Positions 35,301 through 47,929 of a DNA stretch of 64,000 bases are shown piece after piece; the stretch's first letter is position 1; every line of letters begins with the position of its first letter. Position numbers and translations under genes: made by a program. This DNA is from Marasmius tenuissimus (taxonomy: Eukaryota; Basidiomycota; Agaricomycetes; Agaricales; Marasmiaceae): positions 2,356,001 to 2,420,000 of the forward strand of contig JAQOTA010000069.1 of the NCBI GenBank assembly GCA_029532415.1, written 5' to 3'. Below the pieces are notes generated by a model, which saw nothing but the letters and a program-made list of their open reading frames with translations, had not been told where the DNA came from and did no database searches.

Positions 35301-37500
35301 GGCTCGACTAGAGGGTTAGTATGGTCGAGGGCCACAAGGGTATCTTATCTCGATGACAGTACTTTTTTGTGGCGCTGGATTCTGGAACGGCGTGATGGTT
35401 CAGCCAGACTCCAGAGGTGAGCCCCGTCTTCCGTCTTTCTCTTGGTGATACTCAATATGTATCTCGCAGGAGGCCCGTCGACACGGAACGTTATGATTAT
35501 TATCATCCATCAGGTCTGGGCTGCGAATGTCAGACCATGTATGAACGGAAAGCCCGTCAAAGTCTCGCACGGTATGGCATTTCCTCTTCCTTTCCGGTAT
35601 CCAGCTTCGACCTTTCATGTACCGACAGACTTTTGCGAGACTCACGATGGCCTCTGGTTTACTCCTACCGCTCTCGCACTTTCCACATCAGTGGATCGAG
35701 CGTGAGATGTACGAAGACCTGATTTCATGACGGCGTGCTTATCGAGCGTATGTTACCCTTGCTAAAATCCACCTATTCGCTGACCGTTCGTCTTCCCACA
35801 GCTTTCTCCGATCCAGACCTAAATCTCGCACCAAACCCTGAGACCATGGCACGCTTCTCGTGTCGTATCGCCCCTTGGAATGCTGGTGACCTTAAGATTG
35901 TTAACAAACCGCTCCCAGAGCACCCCAAGGCTGCAATTCTGGCGCCCACCGTGTAGGGGGAATATGGGAGTCTGAGTCGGCAGCGAAGTCGGTATTCAGT
36001 TCATCCCTGGCGTTCAAAGTGAGCCCACGGTGCGCCAGAGTATGGAAGAAGGCATCGGCGACGAGTCTATAGTGTGATGGCATTGCGGAGCATTGATAAT
36101 AGATATTGACGAAGACGTTGAATTGTTTGATCCGCTGACGCTGAAGAAGTTGGGATTGCCTGTTAATTCGTGTTTTCTGTTGAGTCGGTGAAGAAACATG
36201 AGTGGTTTTCTGAGTATTACAATCCCACAGCCGTGGCGATGTGCTTTGTGCTTCATGGGCCCAATCAAGGCCATGACCCACGAGAATCTTCGCTTCTCGA
36301 CATGAGCTGACTCGAGTCCGCTGCGACTTGGACTCTGGATCATGAATAATCGCGCGGCGCTTTAAGATATGGTTTCAGCAAGGCGACGGAAAAGCCTGAG
36401 ACCTGATCATGAAATTGATGTGAGTTTCAGTTGGTGAGAGCGGTGGAAGGTCCTCGAGAATGGCTCGGACTTCCGACTGATAGAGGGTCTTAAGAGCCGA
36501 GCCTGCGCTCTTGTGTTGCATGCCCATTCGTACGATTGCAAGTGTGGCTTCAGCCTTCCGGAGTGTTTGATCAGCTATACTTAAATAATAACAGCTGAAG
36601 TTGTACCTTGCTTTCAAAAGGCTAAGTTATCATAGCAGTTGATCACTGCGGCCGGTCATTTATAATTTTGACTATTGCAAACTCTCTGAATGTTGGAAAC
36701 GCGATATTCTGAAAGTTGAATGCACAAATAGATAGGACATGATCTTGAAACGAATTTTATAGACTTCAATGGGAGGAATGGGAAAATACTGTCAATCTTC
36801 GATATTGGGTGCTGAGTCGGTAGAATATCGGAGAACAGGAAGGGCAAAATGTCAGAAAGTGGAAAATGTACAACACTTCCAGGCGACGCCCGACTCGAGA
36901 TGTACAACACTATCCACGGCCTCGCCGAAAGGTTCAAAGTATTGCGACCCGTAGTGCTGTCAAAAATTAGTTATAACATTTCGGTACTATGATGACTTTC
37001 GATACTGTAGATTCCGGTTATCCATAGTTCTCCTTTCGATATGCACAAATACTCATCATCCATCGTCAACTGATTGGCGCTATGGGATAATAGATTATAT
37101 GTTGAGATTGTGGTTGTTGGTTATCATATCATTTACAATCTTCTCATACAGAATATATAGCCTTTTGGGAAGCAATACGCATACTTTTGCACGGCCCATA
37201 AGTTTTCTCTAAGTCGCGTCCCATTACTGATACAATATTCATCATCTTAGACAACTATTTGATCAACCAATCACTCATCTATTTACTTGCCAAATATGGT
37301 TTATCAGGGAGGCGTCATATTTTGTGCAATGTTTGGCCACGAAAATAGAGTTCACCCCCAGCTGTGTACTGCATCTGTCAACGGCCTTGATGCTCAAGCG
37401 GAATGACTCCCATCGCCACCGATCACAAATACTAGCACGAAATATAAAGTCCACGCCCCCAGTTTAGGTACTCCAATCTTTGGGCCACGTCTCGTTGGTT
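35301..37500. other. Gene-poor DNA with short coding-like fragments
   Basis: A plus-strand frame at about 35.46-35.7 kb (NVMIIIIHQVWAANVRPCMN) and another at 35.74-35.96 kb (FSDPDLNLAPNPETMARF) read like exons, but I could not link them. From 36.0 to 37.5 kb I see nothing beyond short frames and AT-rich stretches. Confidence 0.4.
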
Positions 37501-38957
37501 ATGGCTTCGTCGGAAGCAACGGTGTCAGATGCGTTACTCGCTCAACGGCAGCACCTTTGGTGTATCGTTATGGGATCATTGGCAGTAAGTCTGCCTACAT
37601 GCATCGGTATACCTTGGAAATCTCGACGATGGTTCGAATAGGTCGTTGTTTGGGACATCCTCCTACATCTTCAGGTCGACTTTCAACTGATGCGAAAGTC
37701 CGGGTTTCACCTTCCACAGGCTGTATACGTGGCATCGAGGTGAGTTAGCATTGCCCAGGGGCTGACAAAACTCTTATAAAATCTAATCAGGGTCACAACC
37801 GTTGCCTTTGTGCTTACTGAAATGATATTCTTGAGTATGTTCATCCAATCTGCCTCCAAAACGCGATCACGATCCATTGTTTCTTCCCAGGTGCCCCCGT
37901 TGGTCCTCACTGTCGGGCAATGTCTCTCATATCCATGTATTTGTGGTCTCTCCATTACACCTTGATTGGGCTGTTGAGTCTGGTACGAACCCGTGCCATC
38001 TTCTTCGGGCGTACCTGGGTCATTCGATCCTTCTTCGTGCTGTGGTTAATATCCTCCGGGACCTCTATGGTATCTGGCCCATTCTATCTCCAAGGAGGTA
38101 TTATTGGCAAAAACTTGTGCATGCACACAAAGCACCGCCCTCGCACAACTCACGATCAACATTAGTATATTCCAAGGCATCTGTATCGTTCTTGCAGTGA
38201 GTCGTGGCCTAATCCCCTCTCCGGCAAGTCTATATGGGCCCGAGGCACAGCCTAGTTTGATGGAACGGTTAAAGTCTATGGTCGTGGCAAAAGACGTTCC
38301 CGTATATTCCAGATCCCTCCTACGGCACGGACAAAAATACTTTCTGTGAGCGCTTACTATTCTGACCCCAGTTCCGAGGGGATTTTGACCTTGCAGCCCG
38401 CCTGTAGGATGCACCTGTCTTCGAGTCTGGTGGTAATAATCGTGATAAGGACAGAGGCTATCCCACTTGCGTATCGCGTGGGAATTGTCATTGTCGCAAA
38501 CGTTCTCCTCCAGTGCGGGTCGGCCTCTGTCTTCCGGAATATCGGAATATCAACGCGGAACCTTGAAGAAGAAATAATCAACGTCGATAACGAACCGATG
38601 TGCTTTCGGTCTGGAGATATAACCCGCCGTCCTTCTCGTAGTGGAGGGGATGTTTCCCGTTCTGAAGAGATTGAATATTCGATCACAGGAGCGGTGGGTG
38701 ATGATTTTATCTTGGATTATCAGACCCGCTCAGCATCTGAGTCAATAGTCCGCGGGGGAGATTCGGTCAGGGGAAAGCCTTCACGCAAATCAACCAGCCT
38801 AAGAAGTCAAATTAATAGTGCTCTTTACCGCTCTGAGCATTTCGAAGTTCTGAGAGACAATAAATATTCCTATCTACAACGAGAGGCACTGAAGCTTCAA
38901 GCCGGGACCCGTATGTCGTTAGTCATAACAAATACGTACATATCAGTATCTCAATAA
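37501..38957 (+). CDS. Multi-pass membrane protein of a basidiomycete family, with apparent frameshift
   Basis: Exons: 37501-37584, 37642-37739, 37791-37834, 37891-38345, 38408-38957; introns of 57, 51, 56 and 62 nt, GT-AG. The protein starts MASSEATVSDALLAQRQ. Hydrophobic segments in order: IVMGSLAVVVWDILLHLQ, VTTVAFVLTEMIFLS, ISMYLWSLHYTLIGLLSL, the FFVLWLISSGTSMV region, INISIFQGICIVLAVSRG, and LVVIIVIRTEAIPL with IVIVANVLLQ. This pattern, including DFQLMRKSGFHLPQAVY and a VFRN motif after the last TM, resembles multi-TM proteins of unknown function expanded in Agaricomycetes. Between TKHRP and LAQLTINI (about 38.13 kb) the frame moves by one base at CCGCCC: either a real mutation, an assembly indel, or an unusual intron. 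The roughly 150-residue tail is Ser/Arg-rich and cytosolic by prediction. It converges with the MYND gene, with 36 bp between stops. Confidence 0.6.
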
Positions 38958-38993
38958 GAACTACAAGATCAATCAATTGTACACTTGTCACGT

Positions 38994-41082
38994 TCAGTCA
39001 AGGATACTTTCGGCGTCCTCCAGGTGAATGAATTGCCCATTTTCCCTTGCTGATTCTCCGACTTGATGCTCCGAGAGCTCAGCTTCTTGCTGCCCTTCTA
39101 GGGGAAACTTCACGACTGTATGCTCAATTGGCCATATATCTTCTTCTCGAGGGAACAGAGCCACGACCGGGATAGTGGATGTATCAAGTTCTGGGTTCCT
39201 CCACCTCTCAAGCATCTCGACGGCCCATCCGACGTGCAAAGCTGGCATAATCTCCGGAAATAGATCTATCAACGTATGCGGCGCCACGATCCGAGCCTCT
39301 TGCGGCTTGGGAATCGTGGGTCCATTGAAATCGAGGATGAGAAACGGATTCTTGAGTCCGTCTCTGACGAGTCGTGCGTCTTCTGGTACGTTTTCGACAC
39401 ACAGATACTGCGCCCTCAAAGAGGAAACGAACTGGTTCACCATGGTCGTGATGGGGCTGGAGTTTGATGCAAGATAGAGATTGAGCCATTGATAAAAAAA
39501 ACCGCCATTCATGTGCTGTAATCTTTGAGGGACCCTCTGCAAATGTGCGGATTAGAGGCGTGATGGTACCAGGATATATCCTTACAAACCTTGCTTCCCT
39601 TTGACATCATCAGGGCACCTCTCCCTGTGGCCAGCCCGCCAATGCATTTTGAAGCACTCGGGTGAGCAGTACGTTTCATACGAACATCCTGAGCAACGGA
39701 AGTAGCGAGGCGGTAAGAGGTGTCCTCCTCTATTCGTCGGACACTAGAAGTTTTTTAGCTTCATTCAGTATTTCTGTAGCCTGGTGTAATCTTGTTGAAA
39801 TCAAGGTTGTACGCACATCGTCGTTTGAGCATGACGGTGGTCCCGTTTTCCGCAATTCGTGGCGCAAGTTTTTAAGAGCAAAAGCCTTCAATTTGGTTCG
39901 TTCCCAGCATTCCCACAGATCTTCTGAGTTGGTTTTCAGATCGCTCTCCAGCCGTTCCGAGGAAACGATAGGCTTTGCTGCGCGTAGGAATTCATGCAGC
40001 ACGGCTGGGTAAACCAGGAACCGAGAGATCGTATTGATGATCTTCATGAACGGAAAATAGAGCCGATGATCTAATGGACTATTTCGTTCCTTGCACCGAA
40101 AGAGTTTTGGGTTTGTCTCGAAGATTGCTCCGATTATTCCAGCCTTCACAGCATCGACGACATAACTCGCTCCCTGAATTGATCCCGCCAAGAATGTCGT
40201 ACAGATCGTGGCGATTTCGAGTGATAACACCATTTCGGGACTATCAATATGGGCTCGCCGCAACGTTTTACGTTTGCACACCATTGTGTACACCAGCCTT
40301 ACTGAGGCAGGGATTGAAAGTGCGCGAAGCTCGAAGTAGTCAAAGGGGGTGTGATTGACGAAACATACACCACTCAGCGTAAGCAGAAATGTATTCGCAT
40401 ACTCGAGCTCTGCTGTCGACATGGATGGAATGAGGGGTGTGATTTGGATGTTCAAATGCCTGATTAGCATTCGACCGAGTTCCTCGTTCTCCTCGTATGG
40501 ACCATCGCCAATTGTGGAAGGCTTCACGGACTCGCCGATCACGGTCGATGCGAAGCCAACCAAACAAATGCACCACAGCCCCCATGTTCTGTGGGATGTG
40601 TCCATAGTTTTCAGCCATGTCTGGGTCAGCAGCGGTTGTAAATCAGGGGACTGGCGCTTCAGAACCACAGTATGGCTCCGGCCATAAGATACGCCTGGAA
40701 AGGCCAGGAATATCGGAATAGCCAATAGGATACGATCAATGAAATCCACAATGGGCGGTGTGAGTCGTCTCTTCTGGTCGAGGACGACGTGCTTCAGGCT
40801 CCATTTCACCCACGGCTCGATTCTCGAGGTCCACTTGGCCTTGACAGCCTCTACAGCAACGAGAGCTCTCTCCTTCCCGTGGAGTCCGCGCACGACTCCA
40901 GCTAGAGCCCCGAGCGCGCTTGCAACGGCCTCGAGTTGGGAGTCAGAGATAGGCGTATTTGAAAAAGCAGGAGGCTCTCCGAGTTCCCTCAGGGCTGTGA
41001 CTGCGGCCTGTGGGGTAGAAAAGCGTCGAAGAGCAACCTGCAGGAAACTGAAGTCAACAAACAAGTTGCTATCGGGTTGCAT
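38994..41082 (-). CDS. MYND zinc-finger protein, about 654 aa
   Basis: Exons: 41082-39817, 39743-39586, 39534-38994; introns of 73 and 51 nt, in phase. Residues 1-420 are helical and without a known domain. The first intron sits exactly inside the MYND finger, between the first pair of ligands: CSNDD joins to C, giving the C-x4-C pair, followed by CSGC, YCSPEC and HRERC. Ligands run from about residue 418 to 458, in the order expected of MYND fingers, which bind zinc and mediate protein contacts. The 195-residue C-terminal part includes a long mixed region ending in an acidic tail. No SET domain is present. Its paralogue at 43.6-45.6 kb shares the intron within the finger. A protein-interaction or regulatory role in nucleus or cytosol is inferred. 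Confidence 0.85.
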
Positions 41083-43565
41083 CGCTTGGAAAATGCTTTA
41101 GTGATTAGCGATCTAAAATCTTTACACGTCCAGGAGGTCATACCGGTTGGGAGCCAAGGTATAGCGAGTTCGAACGAGGTTGATGGTGGTGGTTACGGAC
41201 TAAGTGACTTTGAATTGCCTTCGTGGGAGTACAGCTGTGCGGATATTCGGAAATTGGACGAATGGATCAGTACCCAATGGAGTAATGGTAGTCCGGAAGC
41301 CCGAGGGGCCGAGTTAAATGAAACCTGGTCAAGACACACTGCAACGAAAATGGCCATCACTCGACGTTGTCGACCACAAAACGACGAGCCAGCGCCTGTT
41401 TTGTGTCGAATCTACCTCATCAAGTTATAACGCAGTGTATGCGAGTGTTGTAACATATGTAGTACTCATCATACTACTACATCATCCAAGGCTTGAGGAC
41501 GTTGTCAGAGGTGTCCTCAGAACAGCAACAGCTTGGAGGCTTCCAAATGCTGTGTGGAGACCTGAGTAGGCTCTGTTTTGAGGCGGCGGGTAAAGTTGTC
41601 TCAGAGCCAGTTTGAGGTAAGCTGAATGTTGCACGAGCGCAAATGAATCAGGTTGTTGACAAGGTGTGATGATAAGAAAACAGTGAATCCGGGAAAGCTC
41701 GTGCCGGCGTCGAAGGAGGATTGATAAACGCATAGCAAAGGGAACTATGTACACACCTGACCAGTCGATTAGTTAAAAGCGAGGTTGGCGAAAGCGCAAC
41801 CTCACCGTAGAGAGAAAGGATAGCCTATAAAGCGGCAAGGGTCAATCCTCCGAGGTGCCCAGTCCCCTTCCCCAAGCTCTCTGGATTACTCTCGACCTAC
41901 GCGATCAAACCCAAGTACGAGAATAAAAAGCAGCTTCAAGGTATCGAACGGAGTACGACAAGTCCCCGAGAGACAGGCTTACCTCGATCCTTGAGGTTGA
42001 CGATGAGTCCCCGTACCGATAGCTGGACGGCTGGACGAGGTTCGGGTGGATCCGAGGGTGCTGAAGCGTGAGAACGAAATCACCTTCAACGCAACTCTCA
42101 TGATCAGGCTGGCGCTTGTGCTTAGGATCGTGTCCTGCACGCCAAGGAACCGGCCTTGCTGTCAGCACTCGAAGCGAGTATCGAGTTCAAGGCAGCGGCT
42201 CATAACTGGCTAGTGGCTTAGAGTTGTTTCCATGCTCACCTTTCCTTGTGTACAGGCTCTATCCAGTGGCATGAAATGCCAGCAATTTGAACTTCAAATT
42301 ATCGAGGCCGACCGCCGAACAAATATAAGGTCCCGCTTAGTCCTTTTGATCCTTCGGTAATCACTCTTGCCCTTCAGCTCAACAAAGTTGTTCCCAAGTT
42401 CAAGCCTGTATTTTTTTGCCATCCGGAGACTGTCTGGACGTCTGACTCTACGGCCCAAGAAGTGCCAATCGACTTAGCGCGACCCGATGGGCAATCTCAC
42501 CTTCAATCGCACGTCACAGCAGATCGACGCGGGAGCGTAACTTCTGCGCTTATTTGTCGAATTTTGTACGATGACTCTGGTCGAACTATCCATTTTATCC
42601 GAATGCTACAGCCTTTATATCCTTCGTGAACACAAGGTTCCCACTCCTTTCTCACCCAGACCTCCTGTAACAGGTTATCCGGTCTTTGCGTCTACGCTTG
42701 GCCGTGTTTGGTGCACACTATATCGACACTACAGAGCTATTTTCGGCCTGTATATCCATTCAATAGATCTGCACAAATCGCGTGCCAGTGAGTAATACTG
42801 TACAACTGTCTGAATTTAGGATCAGGATACAAAATTAGACCTGCGAGTGCCAAGTTATCCATCCATATACTTTGTTACGACTGAGCTCTATCCGAATGTC
42901 CTTGACTACACTGGGATAGTTCGACTCTCCGTACTTTCATGGCTGGTACCTTCCGGAACCCATTCTTCCTGCAGTGAAATGGACGTCTCACGTATTGAGA
43001 GAACGAGCATTCAAAGAGCGTTGAGGTGGGTTATAGCTTTGATCATCAATTGTACTGAGAATAAGGGCCATCAGTCCGCCGGAGAGACCCGTTCAGGAGG
43101 AGGTCAACACATGAGCCGGAGCCGCGTCGTGAGTACTTGTATGCAGTAGCGAGACTTGACATGCGACAGATCGAAGTCGGGCATCGACATTTTGATTGAC
43201 TAACACGCACTTGGGGAACTCCTCACAGCCAGTCCCCTATACCCCGCCATGGCATGCGGATATTGGACAAAACGAGAAGTGATTGGGCTGCGAATATCAT
43301 CGAGCCCCGAGTCCTCTCGGTACGGAACCTCGTAGAGCAACATGAACTTGATATGAATTGTACAAGAAAAACGTATTTAGGAAAAATTGAATGCAATACC
43401 TCCGACGGCCGACGTCATTCCACGATCTAGGTCGCCAGCCGCTGGAACCTCCAACCCTCTTCCATCTTCCTGTCCGGATGTTGGGTGCGAGCCGAAACTG
43501 AATCCTATTTCTTCGTCTGTGCAGGCCTCGCGTCTCCCCTTCCGATGTGCAATCCCGAGCAACCC
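41083..43565. other. Intergenic, nothing convincing
   Basis: Short plus- and minus-strand frames (117 codons or fewer) without motifs or consistent splice chains. It includes the promoter of the MYND gene at 39.0-41.1 kb. Confidence 0.5.
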
Positions 43566-45641
43566 CTAATTACCCTTTGGCCCGTCGGAGTCTTGGGAGG
43601 AAGCCCCGGGGGAGTTACTTCCTTTCGTTGCTTGCAGCCCAAAGTTGAACACCTGTGCCACAGGGAACGAGATCGACCCTTTCCTCGGAACAAAAGACGT
43701 GAAAAAGACATTTTCTCTGCCGGTTTTTCGCCAATTCGGTAGCACAAACTCAGTTATGAACTGGGGCTTTAGACCACGCACGATTGTTTCATCGGCGCAG
43801 TCAGGTCCAGTGAATGTGCCTCGTGTGATATTCGAGATCTGAAAGGTTTCCTCCGGAGCAAATAAACCTTCAGGTTTCCCAAAGTCAACGACTACGATAG
43901 GGTTTCTCTCGCGATTGATGATGGACAACGTATCTGCATGCGGCAGGTCTCGATTGCCTTTATTCTGCCTGCATTCCCGCGAGAGCTCTTCCCGGTACCG
44001 CTCGACAATTTTCCATAGATCTTGAGAAAAGATTCCCGCATAGACTCGTACGAACTCCACAAAAGACCGTAGGTCATATCGTGGAATTTCGTAGTCTTCC
44101 ACTGAAGCATCGTACAATGGATCGGAAGTATGTTCAGGATGAATCAGTTCGTGATTTTATGAGCGCGGATAGAGCGAATCAATCTTACGTTTAGTAATAT
44201 CATGACGTTTATCAGTGATTAGTTTGCACCCTTGACGATGCCCCACATCCCAGTCCTTTTCGCGACAGGACGGGGAACAGTAAACCACCGCTAGGCAGGT
44301 TGAACAGCGAAAATAGCGCGTATTTGCGGCCGTATGACCGGTTTGATCCCTCCGTGCAGCTGAACTCACATCTTTTAACGGACACTGTCAGACAAACGTT
44401 AGCATTCCCTTGTTGAGTAGAAAGGTAAAAAGAAAGAACCTGGGGATAGGTGCATAGCGATTCTGCACCAAAGAATTTCTGTTCCTTGAAGATCCTTCGA
44501 AGTTCTCGATATGTAACTGCCCTCCGTTTGATCGTCTCCCAGTACTCCCACAATTCTTTCGAGTTGCGCTTGAAATCCTCCTCCAGCTCGGGTGATTGAA
44601 TCTTGGTACAAGAACGCAAGATGCAGTGCAGAATGCGAGGATAGACGAGAAATGAGGATATTTGCTGGAGGATAAGGTGGGCACTGTATGAGAACGTATA
44701 CTCCGGCTTCGTATCGACCTCATTATGGTCGAAAATCCGTGACTGTGCTGAGAGCAAAACAGTTATGAATTCAGCGCGCAGTAACTCGGATACCCGACCG
44801 GAATCATTCGTCACTTGCATGAGGGGTGTATAGAGGCCAGGTTCACGATGCTAGCTACTACCCGGTCTGTTTCGTTGTTTTGATGATGTTTTCGTTTGCA
44901 AAGACAGCAACGAAGTAGTCGAATTAGCGTCTGGATTAACAAACCTCGGATACGATAGTTGTAGAAGGGTTTGCATCGTTCCGATAGATACGGTGTATTC
45001 AAAAGGCACGTTAAATAGGTTTTGAAGTCTTGTAATGCCTGCATCGACATTTTCCGAACGTGTTTGAGCTAGCAATCGATATGGCGAAGAAGCTTGAGCG
45101 CAATCTGGTCGTCTTGCTTCTCGTCTCCTGTTGTATGAGGGGAAAAAACAATGTCAACTATAGGACAGCCCTTGCAGGCAGGTCCATGAGAGAATTGTCT
45201 CATGAGATGGGTCCACGCTCTCCAAGAATGATGATTTTCCAGGACAACCTTGCACCACGAAGCAGTAAACAGGGGTAGGAGAAACGAAGAGGAGTTGGCG
45301 ATTTTGGCGAGGTCCTCTTCGAACTCCTTGGGAAATGTAAGGATCGATGGCAGAATTGTCAAAGCGCGTTCCAATACATCCACCCCTTGGGGCGTCAAGG
45401 GACCGTCGACTGCAAGAATAATTTTTTGAAGGAAGAGTTTAATCCAGCGGCTCAGTTTTGAGCTCGCCCTGGACTTCATCTGGCCAATGGTCTCTGAAAT
45501 CGCCGACCTATCACCGTCCTTCATACGCATTCCCAGATTTTCGAGGATTGTTAAGGCCACGGTAATTTTCGAACATGGATGGGAGATATCGACGATAGGC
45601 GGAAAATTGGGAAGCTTGTTCGCGTTGTTGGCTGCGTTCAT
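43566..45641 (-). pseudogene. MYND zinc-finger paralogue with a nonsense codon and a frameshift
   Basis: Exon-like parts: 45641 to 44440 (broken inside), 44384-44189 and 44101-43566, with in-phase introns of 55 and 87 nt. It follows the paralogue at 39-41 kb throughout: SSFLVYPRILHCILR matches SRFLVYPAVLHEFLR. The MYND ligands are intact after splicing (C-x4-C across the intron, then CSTC, YCSPSC and HRQGC). Two defects disturb the N-terminal part. A TAG at 45069-45071 follows LLRHIDC, at a place where the paralogue reads on (LIRHLNI). The frame then shifts by one base near 44.83-44.85 kb, next to a CCCC run. An 81-nt intron ending at that TAG could skip the stop but would delete conserved residues. 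It is either a recent pseudogene or an assembly artefact. Confidence 0.65.
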
Positions 45642-46117
45642 TTCGAGTCCACCAGTATGAGATACTCAGAGCTGAGCACTGAGAAGGAGGTATGAATGAG
45701 GCGGTTGAGTCATGGTCAGAGTCAAGACGCCGGGAGCTGACCGGTTGAACTCGACCAGCCGGCCGATCCCCGAATCCAACGGAGATCGGACCGGCGAATA
45801 GGCGATAGGGCAAACCTTTTTGCGTCTCTCGCTTCCATCGTGCTATAAAGGTAACTTGTCTAGCTCTCTTGTCAAGTTGCGTCTAGCTATTGTCAACTTT
45901 CTGGAGGATTCTACTCCGCTATCACCAGTGACTTGTCCGCTTCTCTTGAATACATAACATTGACACGTGTTTTTCTTTCGGCTTTGCACTGTACTTGGTA
46001 GACGCGTGCTTACTATAGAGGTCCCAAGAATCTTCATCATGATGATCATGATCCAACAAAGGCCCTCTTGCCTACAAAAAGGGGACTCTCCTCGCACCAC
46101 TTTGTCACCCCTTTCTC
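45642..46117. other. Divergent promoter region
   Basis: About 480 bp between the starts of the MYND paralogue (minus) and the seven-TM gene (plus). It contains pyrimidine-rich stretches just before 46118, as is common upstream of fungal start codons. No clear TATA box. Confidence 0.4.
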
Positions 46118-47522
46118 ATGCTACTCTCGCCCGAGCCGGTTACTCGAGGATCTGTCGTCGAGGCTTATGAAACCATTGTCCTTCGGCCCACCCTCATCAC
46201 TTCGGTACGGCTTGTATATATTCTTTCCCCTACTTGAGCTACGAACGTCACTGCTCCCTTCTAGATTCACCTCTTTCTCTATGGATTCTATGTCCTACTA
46301 CTCCGAATTGCCCTCAACACTTTCAAAAAACGGCCGGAAACGAAGGAGAGGCGGTTACACAAGCTTCTACTGGTCGCCGTCTTTGTATTGGTCTCCATCG
46401 GGGTTCCTATCAATCTGACTGCTGATGCTCTTGACTCGGCTGTGGCTCTGTGGGCGCGAAAGAACATTCCTTTCCCTCCTTCGATGGTTGATGCGAAGTT
46501 TGCTCTTGAGTAAGTGAGCTTATCGAGATTACCAGTTGATATGACACACGCTCTTTCAGGGTATGTCGATACGCTATAACATTCTTGAGTAGGTGAGTAT
46601 CTGCATTGTCGCCTTCGACACTCGATAAGTACTGATACTAGCTTCCTTCGTTGACCTAGTTTATGTGCAAGTGCTACGATTGTAAGGAATCTACCCTTTT
46701 TTTCATCCGCTCACGCGTATCATGCGAGTTGACTGAATATCTGTTCAACTCCCAGATCCATCGCTGCTATGTTCTGTGGGAACATCGAAGGCAGTGGGTA
46801 GCTGGATTGGTCATTGCATTCGTGATTGCTGACGGTCAGTTGACTCTAAGCATCAGTTTAGTGTTTCTCTTCTCATGAATAACCAGTGGGAGGGCCAGTA
46901 TTCACTTTCATGTCGCTACACAAAGATACCACAGGCTCAAATCGATTCACATCAATGGCCCACATTGCGGCGAATGGGATCTCAGTAGCACTCGCGGTTC
47001 TGGTGATGGTGTTGTCGCTTATGATTGGTAGGTTCCGCACCTTCCGGTGAGACACTCTCCTACATACTGATTGTTCAGGTGGAAGAATCTGGTGGATCGC
47101 ACGGCGCACAAGAGCCGTCAGTACTGCCAAGACGATGCAATTTTATCACACTATTGCCTCTATTGTGTGCGTGTGTCTAGCCTACTGATTATATCGGGCT
47201 GACCTGTCACTATAGTATCGAATCCGGGGCCCTCTTCTGCGTTATTCTTATCATCGATGTGGTGGGACACCTACTACCGGGAAGACGAAACTTCGTCATG
47301 GATTCTATTTTGTTTCAGATTGGGGTAAGCGTAAGCTTCCGGCTATTTACTATGTATCTTGGCTTACTTGACTTTATATTATATGTACATTCTCTCTAGG
47401 GCATCGCACCTACTCTGATCATTGCGAGAATCAACTCCTCTCAGCAGGATCTACACGAGCATTCAAACTCCAGTGGCTGGGTGGAGGAAGTATATTTCCA
47501 GTCTGCCGAGCCACAGATTTAA
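46118..47522 (+). CDS. Seven-TM membrane protein of unknown function, nine exons, about 307 aa
   Basis: Exons: 46118-46204, 46265-46509, 46560-46588, 46642-46664, 46756-46834, 46887-47027, 47079-47166, 47216-47324, 47400-47522. Introns are 49-91 nt and every phase matches to the final stop. Splicing assembles seven hydrophobic segments: SIHLFLYGFYVLLLRIAL, LLLVAVFVLVSIGVPINL, ITFLTSFVDLVY, WVAGLVIAFVIADVGGPV, IAANGISVALAVLVMVLSLM, IASIVIESGALFCVILII and FQIGGIAPTLIIARI. The YIHRCYVLW motif after TM3 and RINSSQ after TM7 are features I associate with a large basidiomycete-only seven-TM family. An N-glycosylation site (NLT) lies in the loop after TM2. It may be a receptor or transporter; neither is shown. 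Exons 3 and 4 are only 29 and 23 nt; the exon 4 donor (GTGCAA) is the weakest junction. Confidence 0.75.
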
Positions 47523-47929
47523 CTTCGATGACTGAACTCTGAGCTACTGAACGTGAACGAATTGGATGTATACACATAAGTAGTTATGATCCGTCGCTCC
47601 CGAAGAGTTGAACTCACTTGCTCAACATCAATCGTGATCTCTTGCCCAAAGAGGTACTTAGACAACGGCATGAACCTTCGACGCGTTCGGACTGGCGTGT
47701 CTACCAGATCTGTGGACGCGATGGGAAAGTATTGCTAACGGAAGGAAAGCGCATGAACCCCTTTCCGTGGTTCTAGTAACTACCACCACACCGTTCAACA
47801 TCAACTCTCTTGCTACTAATCATAATACTGACAGAAACAATGCTGGGATGCAATGTGTCATCTAAAGATTGAGATAGTAAGCCAGATACTTTACAACCAT
47901 ATTTCGTGTCTATACAATGTACGTGCAAT

